Shown: piece after piece, positions 52,915 to 61,427 of the stretch
Layout of the letters: the number at the start of each line of letters is the position of its first letter
How positions within the stretch are numbered: the first letter of the stretch is position 1
Assembly: GCF_000143685.1 (NCBI RefSeq)
Contig: NC_014328.1
Span: 1,116,001 to 1,180,000 of the forward strand
Direction of reading: 5' to 3'
Source: Clostridium ljungdahlii DSM 13528
GTDB lineage: Bacteria > Bacillota > Clostridia > Clostridiales > Clostridiaceae
DNA length: 64,000 nt
Made by a program: the position numbers and the translations under genes
The notes under the pieces: generated by a model
The model's input: the letters and a program-made list of their open reading frames with translations, nothing else
The model's database searches: none
Told to the model about the DNA's origin: nothing

Positions 52915-54363
52915 ATGAAATTGAAGAAAGTGATGAACGGACTTACATATGAAGTTGTTAAGGGAAATGATGATTTAAATATAGGAGAAATTCAATATGA
53001 TTCTAGAGAAGTCAAATCTGGAGATGTTTTTGTATGTATAAAGGGGTATGTTACGGATGGACATAAATACATAGATAAGGCTTATAAAAATGGTGCAGCA
53101 GCCATTGTAATAAGCGAAGAAGTAGAAAATGTACCCGATTGTACTGTGATAAAGGTAAAGGATACAAGAAAAGCACTTGCTATTATTTCATCAAATTACT
53201 ATGATAATCCTTCTAAAAAGATGAAAATAATAGGAATAACGGGAACTAACGGTAAAACTACATCTACATTTATGATGAAATCCATACTAGAAACAGCAGG
53301 TTATAAAGTAGGACTTGTAGGTACTATAGCAAATTATATAGGAGAAAAGAAAATACCTTCTCATAGGACTACTCCTGAATCTTTAGAACTTCAGAAGTTA
53401 TTTAAACAGATGGTGGATGAAGGAGTTCAGTATTGTGTTATGGAAGTATCTTCTCATTCACTGTACTTAGATAGAGCATACGGAGTGAGATTTTCAGAGG
53501 CAATATTTACAAATCTAACGAGGGATCACTTAGATTTTCACAAGACCTTTGAAAATTATTATAAGGCTAAATTAATATTATTTAAAAATACTATTAATTC
53601 TGTTATAAATATAGACGACAAATATGGAGATAAAGTATATGAAGATGCATTAGGAACCAAGATAACCTATGCTATAAATAAGGAAGCTGATTTAAAAGCT
53701 AATGATTTAAATATACATTCCAGAGGAGCTAATTTTAATATAACATATAGGGGGCAGACAGCGCATATAAATTTAAATATACCAGGTAAATATAATGTGA
53801 TGAATGCTCTTGGAAGTATAGGGGCATGTCTTTGCGAAGGTATAAGTTTAGAAGTTGTGAAAAAGGGACTTGAATCTATGAATGCTGTACCTGGAAGATG
53901 TGAAATAGTTACTAAAGGGTATAACCTTGGATATGAAGTTATAGTAGACTATGCCCATACTCCAGATGGGTTGGAGAACATATTAAAAACTGCTAGAGAA
54001 TTTACTACAGGAAGACTTATAGCTGTCTTTGGATGTGGGGGAGACAGGGATAATACTAAAAGGCCTATAATGGGTAAGATAGGTACAGAGTTATCTGATT
54101 TTGCAGTTATAACTTCAGATAATCCAAGAGGAGAAGAGCCTAGGGCAATAATTGATGAAATAGTAAATGGTGTTGAAAAAGATGATTACAAGGTAGTTGA
54201 AAATAGGAAAGAAGCTATAAAGGAAGCTATACATATGGCACAAAAAGGTGATGTAATTGTGGTTGCAGGAAAGGGGCATGAAGATTATCAGATATTAAAA
54301 GATAAGACCATACATTTTGATGAAAGAGAGATAATAGCTGAAATTTTAGACAATGCACAGTGA
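52915..54363 (+). CDS. murE: UDP-N-acetylmuramoyl-L-alanyl-D-glutamate--2,6-diaminopimelate ligase MurE
   Basis: MurE adds the third residue to the peptidoglycan stem peptide. The 482-residue chain has the ATP loop [12 protein letters not shown] (about 112), the TTPESLELQ segment, [16 protein letters not shown], and the C-terminal DNPRGEEP. The DNPR motif is specific for meso-diaminopimelate in place of lysine, so this wall is meso-DAP type. The start ATG 52915 is favoured over the in-frame GTG 52906, which lies in the SD (AGGGAGTG). It follows spoVD with a long leader. Confidence 0.96.
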   Translation: MKLKKVMNGLTYEVVKGNDDLNIGEIQYDSREVKSGDVFVCIKGYVTDGHKYIDKAYKNGAAAIVISEEVENVPDCTVIKVKDTRKALAIISSNYYDNPSKKMKIIGITGTNGKTTSTFMMKSILETAGYKVGLVGTIANYIGEKKIPSHRTTPESLELQKLFKQMVDEGVQYCVMEVSSHSLYLDRAYGVRFSEAIFTNLTRDHLDFHKTFENYYKAKLILFKNTINSVINIDDKYGDKVYEDALGTKITYAINKEADLKANDLNIHSRGANFNITYRGQTAHINLNIPGKYNVMNALGSIGACLCEGISLEVVKKGLESMNAVPGRCEIVTKGYNLGYEVIVDYAHTPDGLENILKTAREFTTGRLIAVFGCGGDRDNTKRPIMGKIGTELSDFAVITSDNPRGEEPRAIIDEIVNGVEKDDYKVVENRKEAIKEAIHMAQKGDVIVVAGKGHEDYQILKDKTIHFDEREIIAEILDNAQ

Positions 54364-54375
54364 CCAATTCACAAT

Positions 54376-54533
54376 TATAGAGTTTCTAGTTTGAAAGTTA
54401 ACTTATACTAGAGCATATAATGACAAATTGCATCACCTTAAAAACTTTAATAAGTCTAAAGTTTTTAAAAGTGCCTTCAATTTTGTTATTATATGTTATG
54501 TATAAGTTCAAATTTCAATTAGAAAGCCTATAG
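54376..54533. repeat. MITE-like palindromic element between murE and murF
   Basis: This 158-base element pairs end to end: TATAG...TTTCTA, GAAAGTTAACTTATAC, CATATAATGACAAATTG and CTTAAAAACTTT on the left each have a reverse-complement partner on the right, around a 9-base centre. Its ends match those of 37742-37998. It contains no open frame. The rest of the 352-base gap holds a TACTTTCT/AGAAAGTA hairpin (54588-54609) and a TTATTTGAACT...GATATTTGAACTTT repeat (54650-54680). Confidence 0.65.
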
Positions 54534-54649
54534 AGTTTGAAAAATAAATAACAGATAGCAAAGAACAAATATCAGATAATGATGGAGTACTTTCTAGTAT
54601 AAGAAAGTATTAGGCTAAAATATTCTAAGACTTTAAAAAGTTATCATTT

Positions 54650-54680
54650 ATTTGAACTCTGATATTTGAACTTTTAACTT
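54650..54680 (+). repeat. Dispersed TTTGAACT...GATATTTGAACTT-type repeat
   Basis: This copy lies just before the murF SD. It is related to the copies at 25471-25499 (minus) and 58370-58393. All are in non-coding gaps. The repeat has no coding potential and no obvious structure. Confidence 0.4.
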
Positions 54681-54715
54681 TAAGATAATTGCCTAAAAGA
54701 GGGGAGAATAAAAAT

Positions 54716-56110
54716 TTGGAATACATGAGTTTTGACGAAATAGTAAATGCTGTATCTGGACAAGTAATAATTTCTGGGAAATATAGTGGATATAGAAATG
54801 TAAGTACGGATACTAGAAAAATTGAAGAAAAAGATATATTTATTGCCCTTAAAGGAGAAAGATTTAATGGAAATAAATATGCTGCAGTTGCAAGTGATAA
54901 AGGTGCTTCTATATGTATTGTGGATGAAGTATATTTTAAAAAAAGTGAAATAAATGAGTGTACTAGTGTAATTCAAGTTAAGGATGGAAATCAGGCACTG
55001 CTTGATTTAGCAGAATTCTATAAAAGTAAACTTAGTGTAAAAGTAATAGGAATTACAGGTTCTGCAGGTAAAACAACAACAAAGGATTTAATAACATCTG
55101 TATTAAGTGCTAAGTTCAAAGTGTTTAAAACAGAAGGCAATCTTAACAATCAGATAGGACTTCCACATATGATATTTAGATTGAATAATAGTTATGATGT
55201 GGCAGTGCTTGAAATGGGAATGAATAATAGAGGAGAAATACATAGTATGGCTAAAGCTGCTAGACCAGATATTGCAGTAATAACCAATGTACTTAGGGCA
55301 CATATAGGAAATTTAGGAACAAGAGAAAACATACTTGCAGCAAAACTTGAAATAACAGATTTTTTTTCAAAGGATAATACTTTAGTAATAAATTCAGATA
55401 ATGATATGTTAAGCAATTTAAAAGAAGATAGATTTAACATAAGAAGAGTTGGATTAGAAGAAAATTCAGATATATCGGCTTATGATATAGAGGTAAAAGA
55501 AGATTTTATAAGTTTTAACATATGTGAAAACAATGTTAAGATGGAAGAGAGGTTTAAGGTAAATGTACCTGGAAAGTACAATGTATTGAATTCTCTACTT
55601 GCAGTTGCTTGTGGGAGAATTTTAAATATGACTTATGGAGAAATAAGAGAAGGCTTAAAAAATATAGAGACTACTGCAATGAGAATGGAGATATGTAAAG
55701 GAAAAAAGTTCAATGTAATTAATGATAGTTATAATGCCAATCCTGAGTCAATGAAAGCAGCTATTGATGTTTTGAAAAATTTTAAATCAAAAAGGAGAGT
55801 AGCTGTATTAGGTACCATGGGGGAATTGGGAGATGAATCCTGCAGGATGCATGAGGAAGTAGGAAAGTATGCAGGAGAAAATGGCATAGATATATTGATA
55901 GCTCTTGGAGAATATGCAGAAGATTTTAAAAGGGGATTCCAGGTCACAAATAAAAATGGAAAGTGTATTAGTTTTGATACCTATGCAGAAACTTTGGAGT
56001 TTCTTTTAAAGAAGTGCATTGTAGAGGGAGACACAGTGCTTATAAAAGCTTCTAGAGTAATGAAATTTGAAACTATAGCAGAAGAACTAAAGAAGAACAG
56101 CAATAATTAG
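54716..56110 (+). CDS. murF: UDP-N-acetylmuramoyl-tripeptide--D-alanyl-D-alanine ligase MurF
   Basis: MurF adds D-Ala-D-Ala to complete the stem pentapeptide. The start is TTG 54716 (SD AGAGGGGAG nine bases upstream); ATG 54725 is less well spaced. The chain has 464 residues with the ATP loop GITGSAGKTTTKDL (about 113), EMGMNNRGEIH, and the C-terminal NDSYNANPESMKAAIDVL that is diagnostic for MurF. It ends with TAG inside the SD of mraY. It is separated from murE by a repeat-rich gap, so it may have its own promoter. Confidence 0.95.
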   Translation: MEYMSFDEIVNAVSGQVIISGKYSGYRNVSTDTRKIEEKDIFIALKGERFNGNKYAAVASDKGASICIVDEVYFKKSEINECTSVIQVKDGNQALLDLAEFYKSKLSVKVIGITGSAGKTTTKDLITSVLSAKFKVFKTEGNLNNQIGLPHMIFRLNNSYDVAVLEMGMNNRGEIHSMAKAARPDIAVITNVLRAHIGNLGTRENILAAKLEITDFFSKDNTLVINSDNDMLSNLKEDRFNIRRVGLEENSDISAYDIEVKEDFISFNICENNVKMEERFKVNVPGKYNVLNSLLAVACGRILNMTYGEIREGLKNIETTAMRMEICKGKKFNVINDSYNANPESMKAAIDVLKNFKSKRRVAVLGTMGELGDESCRMHEEVGKYAGENGIDILIALGEYAEDFKRGFQVTNKNGKCISFDTYAETLEFLLKKCIVEGDTVLIKASRVMKFETIAEELKKNSNN

Positions 56111-56118
56111 GAGGTGAA

Positions 56119-56137
56119 TGCCCTTTAGCTTAGGGCA
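56119..56137 (+). promoter_or_regulatory. Hairpin between the mraY Shine-Dalgarno and its likely start
   Basis: TGCCCT (56119-56124) and AGGGCA (56132-56137) form a 6-bp stem with a 7-base loop. AGGAGGTG ends at 56116 and the ATG favoured by homology is at 56145, 28 bases away; looping out the 19-base hairpin leaves 9 bases, an ideal spacing. An ATG at 56118 lies only one base after the SD. Confidence 0.6.
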
Positions 56138-56144
56138 ATATGAC

Positions 56145-57098
56145 ATGTATAGATTAATTTATTCTGTACTAATTGCATTTTTTATAGCTATTTTAGAAGG
56201 ACCTATTTTGATCCCTCTTCTTCATAAATTTAAATTTGGCCAGAATATAAGAGAGGATGGCCCAAAGAGTCATTTGAAAAAAGCAGGTACTCCAACTATG
56301 GGAGGAGTACTATTTATACTAGCAACTTTTATAACTATGGCAATTATAGTAAAAAAACCATCAGATGAGGCTATGATAGCCCTTTATGCTTTTGTGGCTT
56401 TTGGAGTAATAGGTGCTATTGATGATATCTTAAAGATATTGAGAAAGCAAAATTTGGGACTAAGAGCTTATCAAAAAATGATATTATTATTAATTGTATC
56501 TGGAATATTTGCCTACTATTCTGCCAATAATCCATATATAGGGACATCTATAATAGTTCCTTTTGCACATAGAAGTTGGAATTTAGGAGTATTTTATATT
56601 CCATGTATAATAATATATTTTGCAGCCACGACAAATGCAGTGAATTTAACAGATGGACTTGATGGATTGGCAACGTCAGTTACACTTTTAGTAATGACTT
56701 TTTTAGCTCTTGTAAGTTTTGCCATGGGGCATATTACTTTGGCTATTTTCTGTGCAGTTCTTGCTGGAGCACTTTTAGGATTTTTGAAATACAATGCTTT
56801 TCCAGCTCAAATATTTATGGGAGATACAGGATCTCTGGCACTGGGAGGTGCAGTAGGGGCAGTTGCAATGATATTAAAACTCCCACTGCTTGTTCCAATA
56901 ATTGGAGGAATATACGTAATAGAGGCAGCATCTGTTATACTTCAAGTGGCTTCCTTTAAACTTACAGGAAAGAGGATATTTAAAATGGCTCCAATCCATC
57001 ACCACTTTGAACTTTCAGGTTGGCATGAGACTAAAGTAGTTTCTATATTTTGTATAATTACAGTAATATTGTGTCTGTTAGGATTTCTATCTTTGTAA
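56145..57098 (+). CDS. mraY: Phospho-N-acetylmuramoyl-pentapeptide transferase MraY
   Basis: MraY transfers phospho-MurNAc-pentapeptide to undecaprenyl phosphate to make lipid I, at the inner face of the membrane. From ATG 56145 there are 317 residues and about ten spans. Diagnostic segments are [30 protein letters not shown], the Asp-rich [11 protein letters not shown] (catalytic), [12 protein letters not shown], and the terminal [19 protein letters not shown]. The preferred start gives the N terminus [13 protein letters not shown] seen in relatives; a longer frame from 56118 adds nine polar residues. Confidence 0.95.
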   Translation: MYRLIYSVLIAFFIAILEGPILIPLLHKFKFGQNIREDGPKSHLKKAGTPTMGGVLFILATFITMAIIVKKPSDEAMIALYAFVAFGVIGAIDDILKILRKQNLGLRAYQKMILLLIVSGIFAYYSANNPYIGTSIIVPFAHRSWNLGVFYIPCIIIYFAATTNAVNLTDGLDGLATSVTLLVMTFLALVSFAMGHITLAIFCAVLAGALLGFLKYNAFPAQIFMGDTGSLALGGAVGAVAMILKLPLLVPIIGGIYVIEAASVILQVASFKLTGKRIFKMAPIHHHFELSGWHETKVVSIFCIITVILCLLGFLSL

Positions 57099-57184
57099 AA
57101 TGAAAAGAAGAAGGTTATCTTTAAATATAGTAATTTTTAAATGCTTTTGTCAGCCTCATATAGTAATAATCTAGGAGGATTTTT

Positions 57185-58303
57185 ATGAGAATTAGTAAAC
57201 CAAATACTAAAATGGGATCTATAGACTTTTTGCTCTTCGCAACTATAATGTTATTGGTAGCTATTGGAGTTGTCATGGTCTATAGTGCCAGTTCTTACAA
57301 AGCATTTTTTGATAAAAGTACAAGAGATAGCATGTTTTATTTAAAAAGGCAGGGGTTATGGGCAATAATTGGAACATTCCTTATGTTTTTTACAGTAAAA
57401 TTTGATTATAAGAGAATAAAGAAGTATACTAAATTACTTATGATAGTATCTGTAATATTTTTACTTGCAGTTTTTGCCTTTGAATCTAGAAAAGGTGCAC
57501 AAAGATGGATAACATTAGGTTCTGTTGGATTTCAACCTTCTGAAATAGCAAAATACATTGTAGTTTTATATATGGCAAAAAGTATAGAGCTTAAAGGGGG
57601 AAGAAAGATAGAAACCATGCTGTATGGTGTGCTTCCATATCTTTTGGTTTCTGCATTTTATGCAGGACTTGTATTTGCAGAAAAGAATTTAAGTATAGCA
57701 GCTGTAATAATGATAGTTACCCTCATAATTTTATATGTATCGGGAGCTAAAATAACCCATGTACTTGGTGTAGTTGGACTTGTAGTCCTTGGAGGAATAG
57801 CAGGTATAATATTTGAACCTTATAGGATGGCTAGATTTACAAGCTTTCTAAATCCTTGGTCTGATCCTAAAGGAAAGGGATATCAATTGATTCAATCTCT
57901 TTTAGCAATGGGATCAGGAGGAATATGGGGAATGGGACTCGGTAGATCAAGGCAAAAGTGTTATTACATACCAGAACCTCACAATGATTTTATATTTTCT
58001 ATTATAGGAGAAGAATTAGGACTTATAGGATGTACTGTAATTGTTATATTATTTATAGTTTTTGTGTGGAGAGGAATTGTTATTGCTATAAGGGCAAAGG
58101 ATACTTATGGAACTATTTTAGCTACTGGAATAACTTCGGTTATTGCAGTTCAGGCAATAATAAATATTGCAGTTGTAACTGGTGCCATGCCTGTAACAGG
58201 AGTACCATTACCTTTTATAAGTTATGGAGGTTCGGCCCTCACAATCAATATGATAGCAGTTGGAATACTTTTGAACATATCAAGGCAAACAGAAAGTGGT
58301 TAA
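57185..58303 (+). CDS. ftsW: SEDS-family glycan polymerase FtsW/SpoVE
   Basis: This SEDS protein polymerises lipid II together with the class B PBP encoded at 50925. The 372-residue chain has ten spans. Signature segments are GAQRWITLGSVGFQPSEIAK (lipid II site), the HNDFIFSIIGEELGLIG loop with the catalytic-region Asp, and GVPLPFISYGGSALT near the end. FtsW (division) and SpoVE (sporulation) cannot be told apart by sequence alone; the location in the dcw cluster fits either. SD TAGGAGGA precedes ATG 57185. Confidence 0.94.
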   Translation: MRISKPNTKMGSIDFLLFATIMLLVAIGVVMVYSASSYKAFFDKSTRDSMFYLKRQGLWAIIGTFLMFFTVKFDYKRIKKYTKLLMIVSVIFLLAVFAFESRKGAQRWITLGSVGFQPSEIAKYIVVLYMAKSIELKGGRKIETMLYGVLPYLLVSAFYAGLVFAEKNLSIAAVIMIVTLIILYVSGAKITHVLGVVGLVVLGGIAGIIFEPYRMARFTSFLNPWSDPKGKGYQLIQSLLAMGSGGIWGMGLGRSRQKCYYIPEPHNDFIFSIIGEELGLIGCTVIVILFIVFVWRGIVIAIRAKDTYGTILATGITSVIAVQAIINIAVVTGAMPVTGVPLPFISYGGSALTINMIAVGILLNISRQTESG

Positions 58304-58305
58304 GA

Positions 58306-58336
58306 ATAGCATTGCAAATTTTTTGTAATGCTATTG
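58306..58336 (+). terminator. Possible terminator after ftsW
   Basis: AATAGCATTGC pairs with GTAATGCTATT around an A/T-rich loop, starting two bases after the ftsW stop. There is no T run directly after the stem, but TTTT follows eight bases on. It may be a processing or attenuation site. Confidence 0.45.
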
Positions 58337-58369
58337 TGGACTTTTAAGAACTTAGAAAGAAAATTATCC

Positions 58370-58393
58370 TTATTTGATATTTGAACTTTGAAC
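58370..58393 (+). repeat. Dispersed GATATTTGAACTTTGAACTTT-type repeat
   Basis: This is the third related copy, preceded by TTAGAAAGAAAATTATC, which also occurs at 25526-25542. The two sub-repeats are therefore linked at more than one locus. No function is known. Confidence 0.4.
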
Positions 58394-58517
58394 TTTGGCA
58401 ATTTTAATGAAATAGAGTATGTAAATATTTAATATAAATTTAAGGGTTATTTTAATGAAATTACTGTTATTAAGTGTTAATATATATGTATCTTATGTTA
58501 TTTTATCCGATGACTAC

Positions 58518-58680
58518 CTGCTCTAATGCTCCCACTTCTTCTCTAAGTGGGAGCAAAGAGCAGCTACGTCCCTGGATAACGATTCACCCTAAAGGATAAC
58601 GCCTTCTAAGTGCTAAAGCACTAAGAATCCTGTTAATAAGCATCAGGTAGAGTCAAAACTTTCCTCTAGTGCCAAGAACT
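58518..58680 (+). repeat. Structured repeat or RNA element, long copy
   Basis: The 5' half forms a two-part stem: CTGCTC (58518-58523) with GAGCAG (58558-58563), enclosing the perfect stem GCTCCCACTT (58528-58537)/AAGTGGGAGC (58545-58554). A single-stranded GTCCCTGGATAACGATTCAC follows, then a second GGATAACG, a hairpin TTCTAAGTGCT/AGCACTAAGAA with one mismatch, and a degenerate GCA-CA...TG-TGC hairpin. The last 85 bases recur at 46148-46232. No open frame is present. It lies 30 bases before ftsQ. Confidence 0.6.
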
Positions 58681-58710
58681 CTGTTTATATTATAAGTGAA
58701 AGGATAGGAA

Positions 58711-59481
58711 ATGAGTCATATTATTACGAAAACAGATAATGAATTGATTTTGAAAAGACGAAAAAAAGTAAAAGTAAAACGAGTTCTTATGCTTATGGTA
58801 TTTTTAATAGCATTATTTTTTACACTTTGCTTAAAATTGCCGTATTTTAATATAAAATATATTAAAGTGTATGGAAATAAAAGTATTTCAAGTAATAGCA
58901 TTATTGAGGATTCAAAAGTATATGGTGGAAATAATATCTTTTATATTAATCTAAGAGATGCATCAGAAAATATATTAAAAAATCCATATATAGAAGATGT
59001 TGATATAGGCAGAAAGCTTCCCGGAACCATTAATATTAATGTAAAGGAAAGAGAAGCGACCTTTTATATAGAAAGCAGCAAAAAATATTTCATTATAGAT
59101 AAAAATGGAGTTTTACTTGAAAAGAGAGACAACATAAGTAATATGAAGTTAGTTAAGTTAAATGGAATTGATTGTAGTAAAGTTAAATTGGGAGAATGTA
59201 TTTTAAATAAAGATGATAATAAAATTAAGGCTGTAACTACCCTAGGAAGTATAATTCAAAATAATAAGTTACCTTTTGAAATTACTTATATGGATGTAAG
59301 TAATTCTGTGGACATTAAAGTTTACTTTAAAGATATGTGTGTGGAACTTGGACAAGGAGATAATTTAGGGAAAAAGGTAAACAGGGCTTTAAATATAATG
59401 TTAAATGAAAAATTGGGCAGTGCTAGGGGATACATAGATGTAAGATTTGATGGAAATCCTGTATTTCACATTGAAAATTAG
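58711..59481 (+). CDS. ftsQ: Cell division protein FtsQ/DivIB
   Basis: FtsQ is a bitopic protein linking early and late divisome parts. It has 256 residues: a basic cytoplasmic part, one span (about 24-44), a POTRA domain starting FNIKYIKVYGNKSISSNSII (about 50-120) with PYIEDVDIGRKLPGTININVKERE, and a C-terminal beta domain. SD AAAGGATAGG precedes ATG 58711. The structured repeat upstream lies close to the SD. Position between ftsW and the DUF881 genes agrees with B. subtilis divIB. Confidence 0.9.
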   Translation: MSHIITKTDNELILKRRKKVKVKRVLMLMVFLIALFFTLCLKLPYFNIKYIKVYGNKSISSNSIIEDSKVYGGNNIFYINLRDASENILKNPYIEDVDIGRKLPGTININVKEREATFYIESSKKYFIIDKNGVLLEKRDNISNMKLVKLNGIDCSKVKLGECILNKDDNKIKAVTTLGSIIQNNKLPFEITYMDVSNSVDIKVYFKDMCVELGQGDNLGKKVNRALNIMLNEKLGSARGYIDVRFDGNPVFHIEN

Positions 59482-59495
59482 GAGGATAAAATAAA

Positions 59496-60209
59496 ATGCG
59501 TAAAGTTGCTTCACAAATTAGTGTTGCTTTGGTGTGCTGTATACTTGGATTCATGCTTACCTACCAATTTAGAGTACTTATGAAACAGGATAATACATTA
59601 AATTTAAATAATCAAAATAGTTCTGATGTTACTGTGGAAATAGAGCAGTATAAAAAGGAAAAAGCTGCACTAGAAACGAAGGTAAATGATCTTCAAAATA
59701 AAGTAAAGGGCTACGAAGATGCTGCAGCAAGCAAGAGTGATTCTACAAAAAACCTTCTGGATGAATTAGAAAGTTCTAGAATACTTACAGGAGAGGTAGA
59801 TGTAAAGGGACAAGGTGTCACTATATATCTTAATCCTAATGGCAATCTATTTGGAAATAGCATTAACAATCACATAACTGATAAAGATTTAGTGTATCTC
59901 GTAAACGAATTGAGATTTGCAGGCGCTGAAGCTATATCTATAAATGACATAAGGATTGTTTCAAAAACAGGTATAAGGACGGCAGGAAATTATATACTTA
60001 TAAATGATGAAAAAATATCACCATCAAAAAGAATAGTTATACAAGCTATAGGTGATAAAAATTTGTTATACAGTGCTATGAGTTTCCCAGAAGTATTTTC
60101 AGATTTAAAAACGATATGTGACGTTAAGTTTGAAAAATCTGATAGTATAACTATAAAGAAATATAACAAACCATATAAATTTGAGTATGCAGAGCCTGTG
60201 AAGGAATAA
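59496..60209 (+). CDS. DUF881 membrane protein (YlxW/YlxX type)
   Basis: The 237-residue protein has one N-terminal membrane span, an extracellular coiled coil (about 45-85) and a C-terminal domain with VDVKGQGVTIYLNP, LVYLVNELRFAGAEAISINDIRI and the Gly/Ala closing block, the DUF881 pattern. B. subtilis has two such genes (ylxW, ylxX) next to sbp after divIB, with no firm function. Here a second copy lies downstream of sbp. SD TAGGAGGAT precedes ATG 59496. Confidence 0.87.
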   Translation: MRKVASQISVALVCCILGFMLTYQFRVLMKQDNTLNLNNQNSSDVTVEIEQYKKEKAALETKVNDLQNKVKGYEDAAASKSDSTKNLLDELESSRILTGEVDVKGQGVTIYLNPNGNLFGNSINNHITDKDLVYLVNELRFAGAEAISINDIRIVSKTGIRTAGNYILINDEKISPSKRIVIQAIGDKNLLYSAMSFPEVFSDLKTICDVKFEKSDSITIKKYNKPYKFEYAEPVKE

Positions 60210-60226
60210 ATTAGGGGTGGTAAAAA

Positions 60227-60568
60227 ATGATAGGATTTGTTGGACTTATATTGGGAATAATTATAGGTGTAGTTTGGAATGTGAATATTCCAGATAAATT
60301 TTCACCTTATATGTCTGTGGCTATATTAGCTTGTCTTGACTCGGTGTTTGGAGCTATAAGAGCTAATTTGTCTAAAAGTTTTAAAACAGATATTTTTATA
60401 TCTGGATTTTTTGGAAATGCAGTGCTTGCTGCAGCATTTGCTTATTTAGGGGATAAGCTTGGAGTACCTATATATTTGGCAGTGGTTATAGTTTTTGGAG
60501 GAAGAATATTTAATAATTTTGCAATAATAAGAAGAGTATTGATTGAAAAAGCTAAATCACATCAATGA
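60227..60568 (+). CDS. sbp: Small basic protein Sbp (DUF1290)
   Basis: This is a 113-residue, three-span membrane protein: VGLILGIIIGVVWNVNIPDKFSPYMSVAILACLDSVFGAIRA at the start, ISGFFGNAVLAAAFAYLGDKLGVPIYLAVVIVFGGRIFNN. This is the DUF1290/Sbp pattern, always found among division genes. No biochemical role is known. It lies between two DUF881 genes with tight spacing (17 and 10 bases), suggesting the three products work together. Confidence 0.9.
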   Translation: MIGFVGLILGIIIGVVWNVNIPDKFSPYMSVAILACLDSVFGAIRANLSKSFKTDIFISGFFGNAVLAAAFAYLGDKLGVPIYLAVVIVFGGRIFNNFAIIRRVLIEKAKSHQ

Positions 60569-60578
60569 GGTGAAATAA

Positions 60579-61304
60579 ATGAAGAATAGTGAAGCTAATA
60601 CTTTTGTTTTTATAGCTTCTATAATAATAGGTGTATTAATATCCACCAATATAAGTTTTACAAAAGGTAAGACTAATAAGAGAGTGTTTTTAAATGCAAA
60701 GCAGTATCAAGATGCATATAATTATAAAAATCAGCTTCACAGTGAGATATCGGGATTGTTAAAACAATATAATGATACCTATAACAAGTTAAAAAAATAT
60801 AGAAGCAGTGAGAAGAATGAGGCTCAAGTTGTAGCTGGAATAAATCAGGAATTAAATCAAAACAATATGGTGCTTGGGAAAGTAGCTGTAAAAGGTCAAG
60901 GAATAAATATATATTTGAATGATGCACCTATGAATGATGGACTTGATAGTTTTCAGTATCAGATGAAGCTTGTACATAATACAGACATAATACAGGTTAT
61001 CAATGATTTGAAAAATGCAGGGTCAGAGGCAATTTCTATAAATGGTCACAGAATAGTAGGGGTTTCCGAAATTTATTGCAGCGGTCCATTTTTAAGAGTA
61101 AATGGAGTAAAAATAGCTTCTCCTTTTTTAATTAATGCTATAGGAAATAAGGAAGTACTCTATACTTATATGATGTCAAATGAAAACTACTTAAAAATAA
61201 TGATAACTAGAAAGATTGTGGTAGAGGTACAAAAATCAGATAATATAAAAATACCTGCCTATAAAGGAGAGTATAAAACAGAATTTATGAAAGAGATACA
61301 GTAG
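60579..61304 (+). CDS. Second DUF881 membrane protein
   Basis: The 241-residue chain has one span near the N terminus (about 8-25), a coiled coil (about 45-80) and a DUF881 domain (VAVKGQGINIYLNDAP, then IIQVINDLKNAGSEAISINGHRIVG, and the FLRVNGVKIASPFLINAIG block). It is a paralogue of the product of 59496, with the same domain order. SD GAGGTGAAA precedes ATG 60579. It is the last gene before the yggS group; in some relatives ftsA/ftsZ would follow. Confidence 0.87.
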   Translation: MKNSEANTFVFIASIIIGVLISTNISFTKGKTNKRVFLNAKQYQDAYNYKNQLHSEISGLLKQYNDTYNKLKKYRSSEKNEAQVVAGINQELNQNNMVLGKVAVKGQGINIYLNDAPMNDGLDSFQYQMKLVHNTDIIQVINDLKNAGSEAISINGHRIVGVSEIYCSGPFLRVNGVKIASPFLINAIGNKEVLYTYMMSNENYLKIMITRKIVVEVQKSDNIKIPAYKGEYKTEFMKEIQ

Positions 61305-61427
61305 ATTATTTTATAAATTTGTTGAAAATGATTAAAAAAATAATTAATTTTTGCAGGAATTTTGATGTCTATGAAGAATACTAATAATTGTATATGTTTG
61401 TGCTTAACAATAAAGGAGACGGTAGTA

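Noticed and set aside
58030..58347. Cysteine- and tyrosine-rich 105-codon frame overlapping the end of ftsW
   Set aside because: It lies in another frame within ftsW, whose catalytic and membrane motifs are intact. Its high Cys/Tyr content is a by-product of reading ftsW codons out of frame, and it has no SD.
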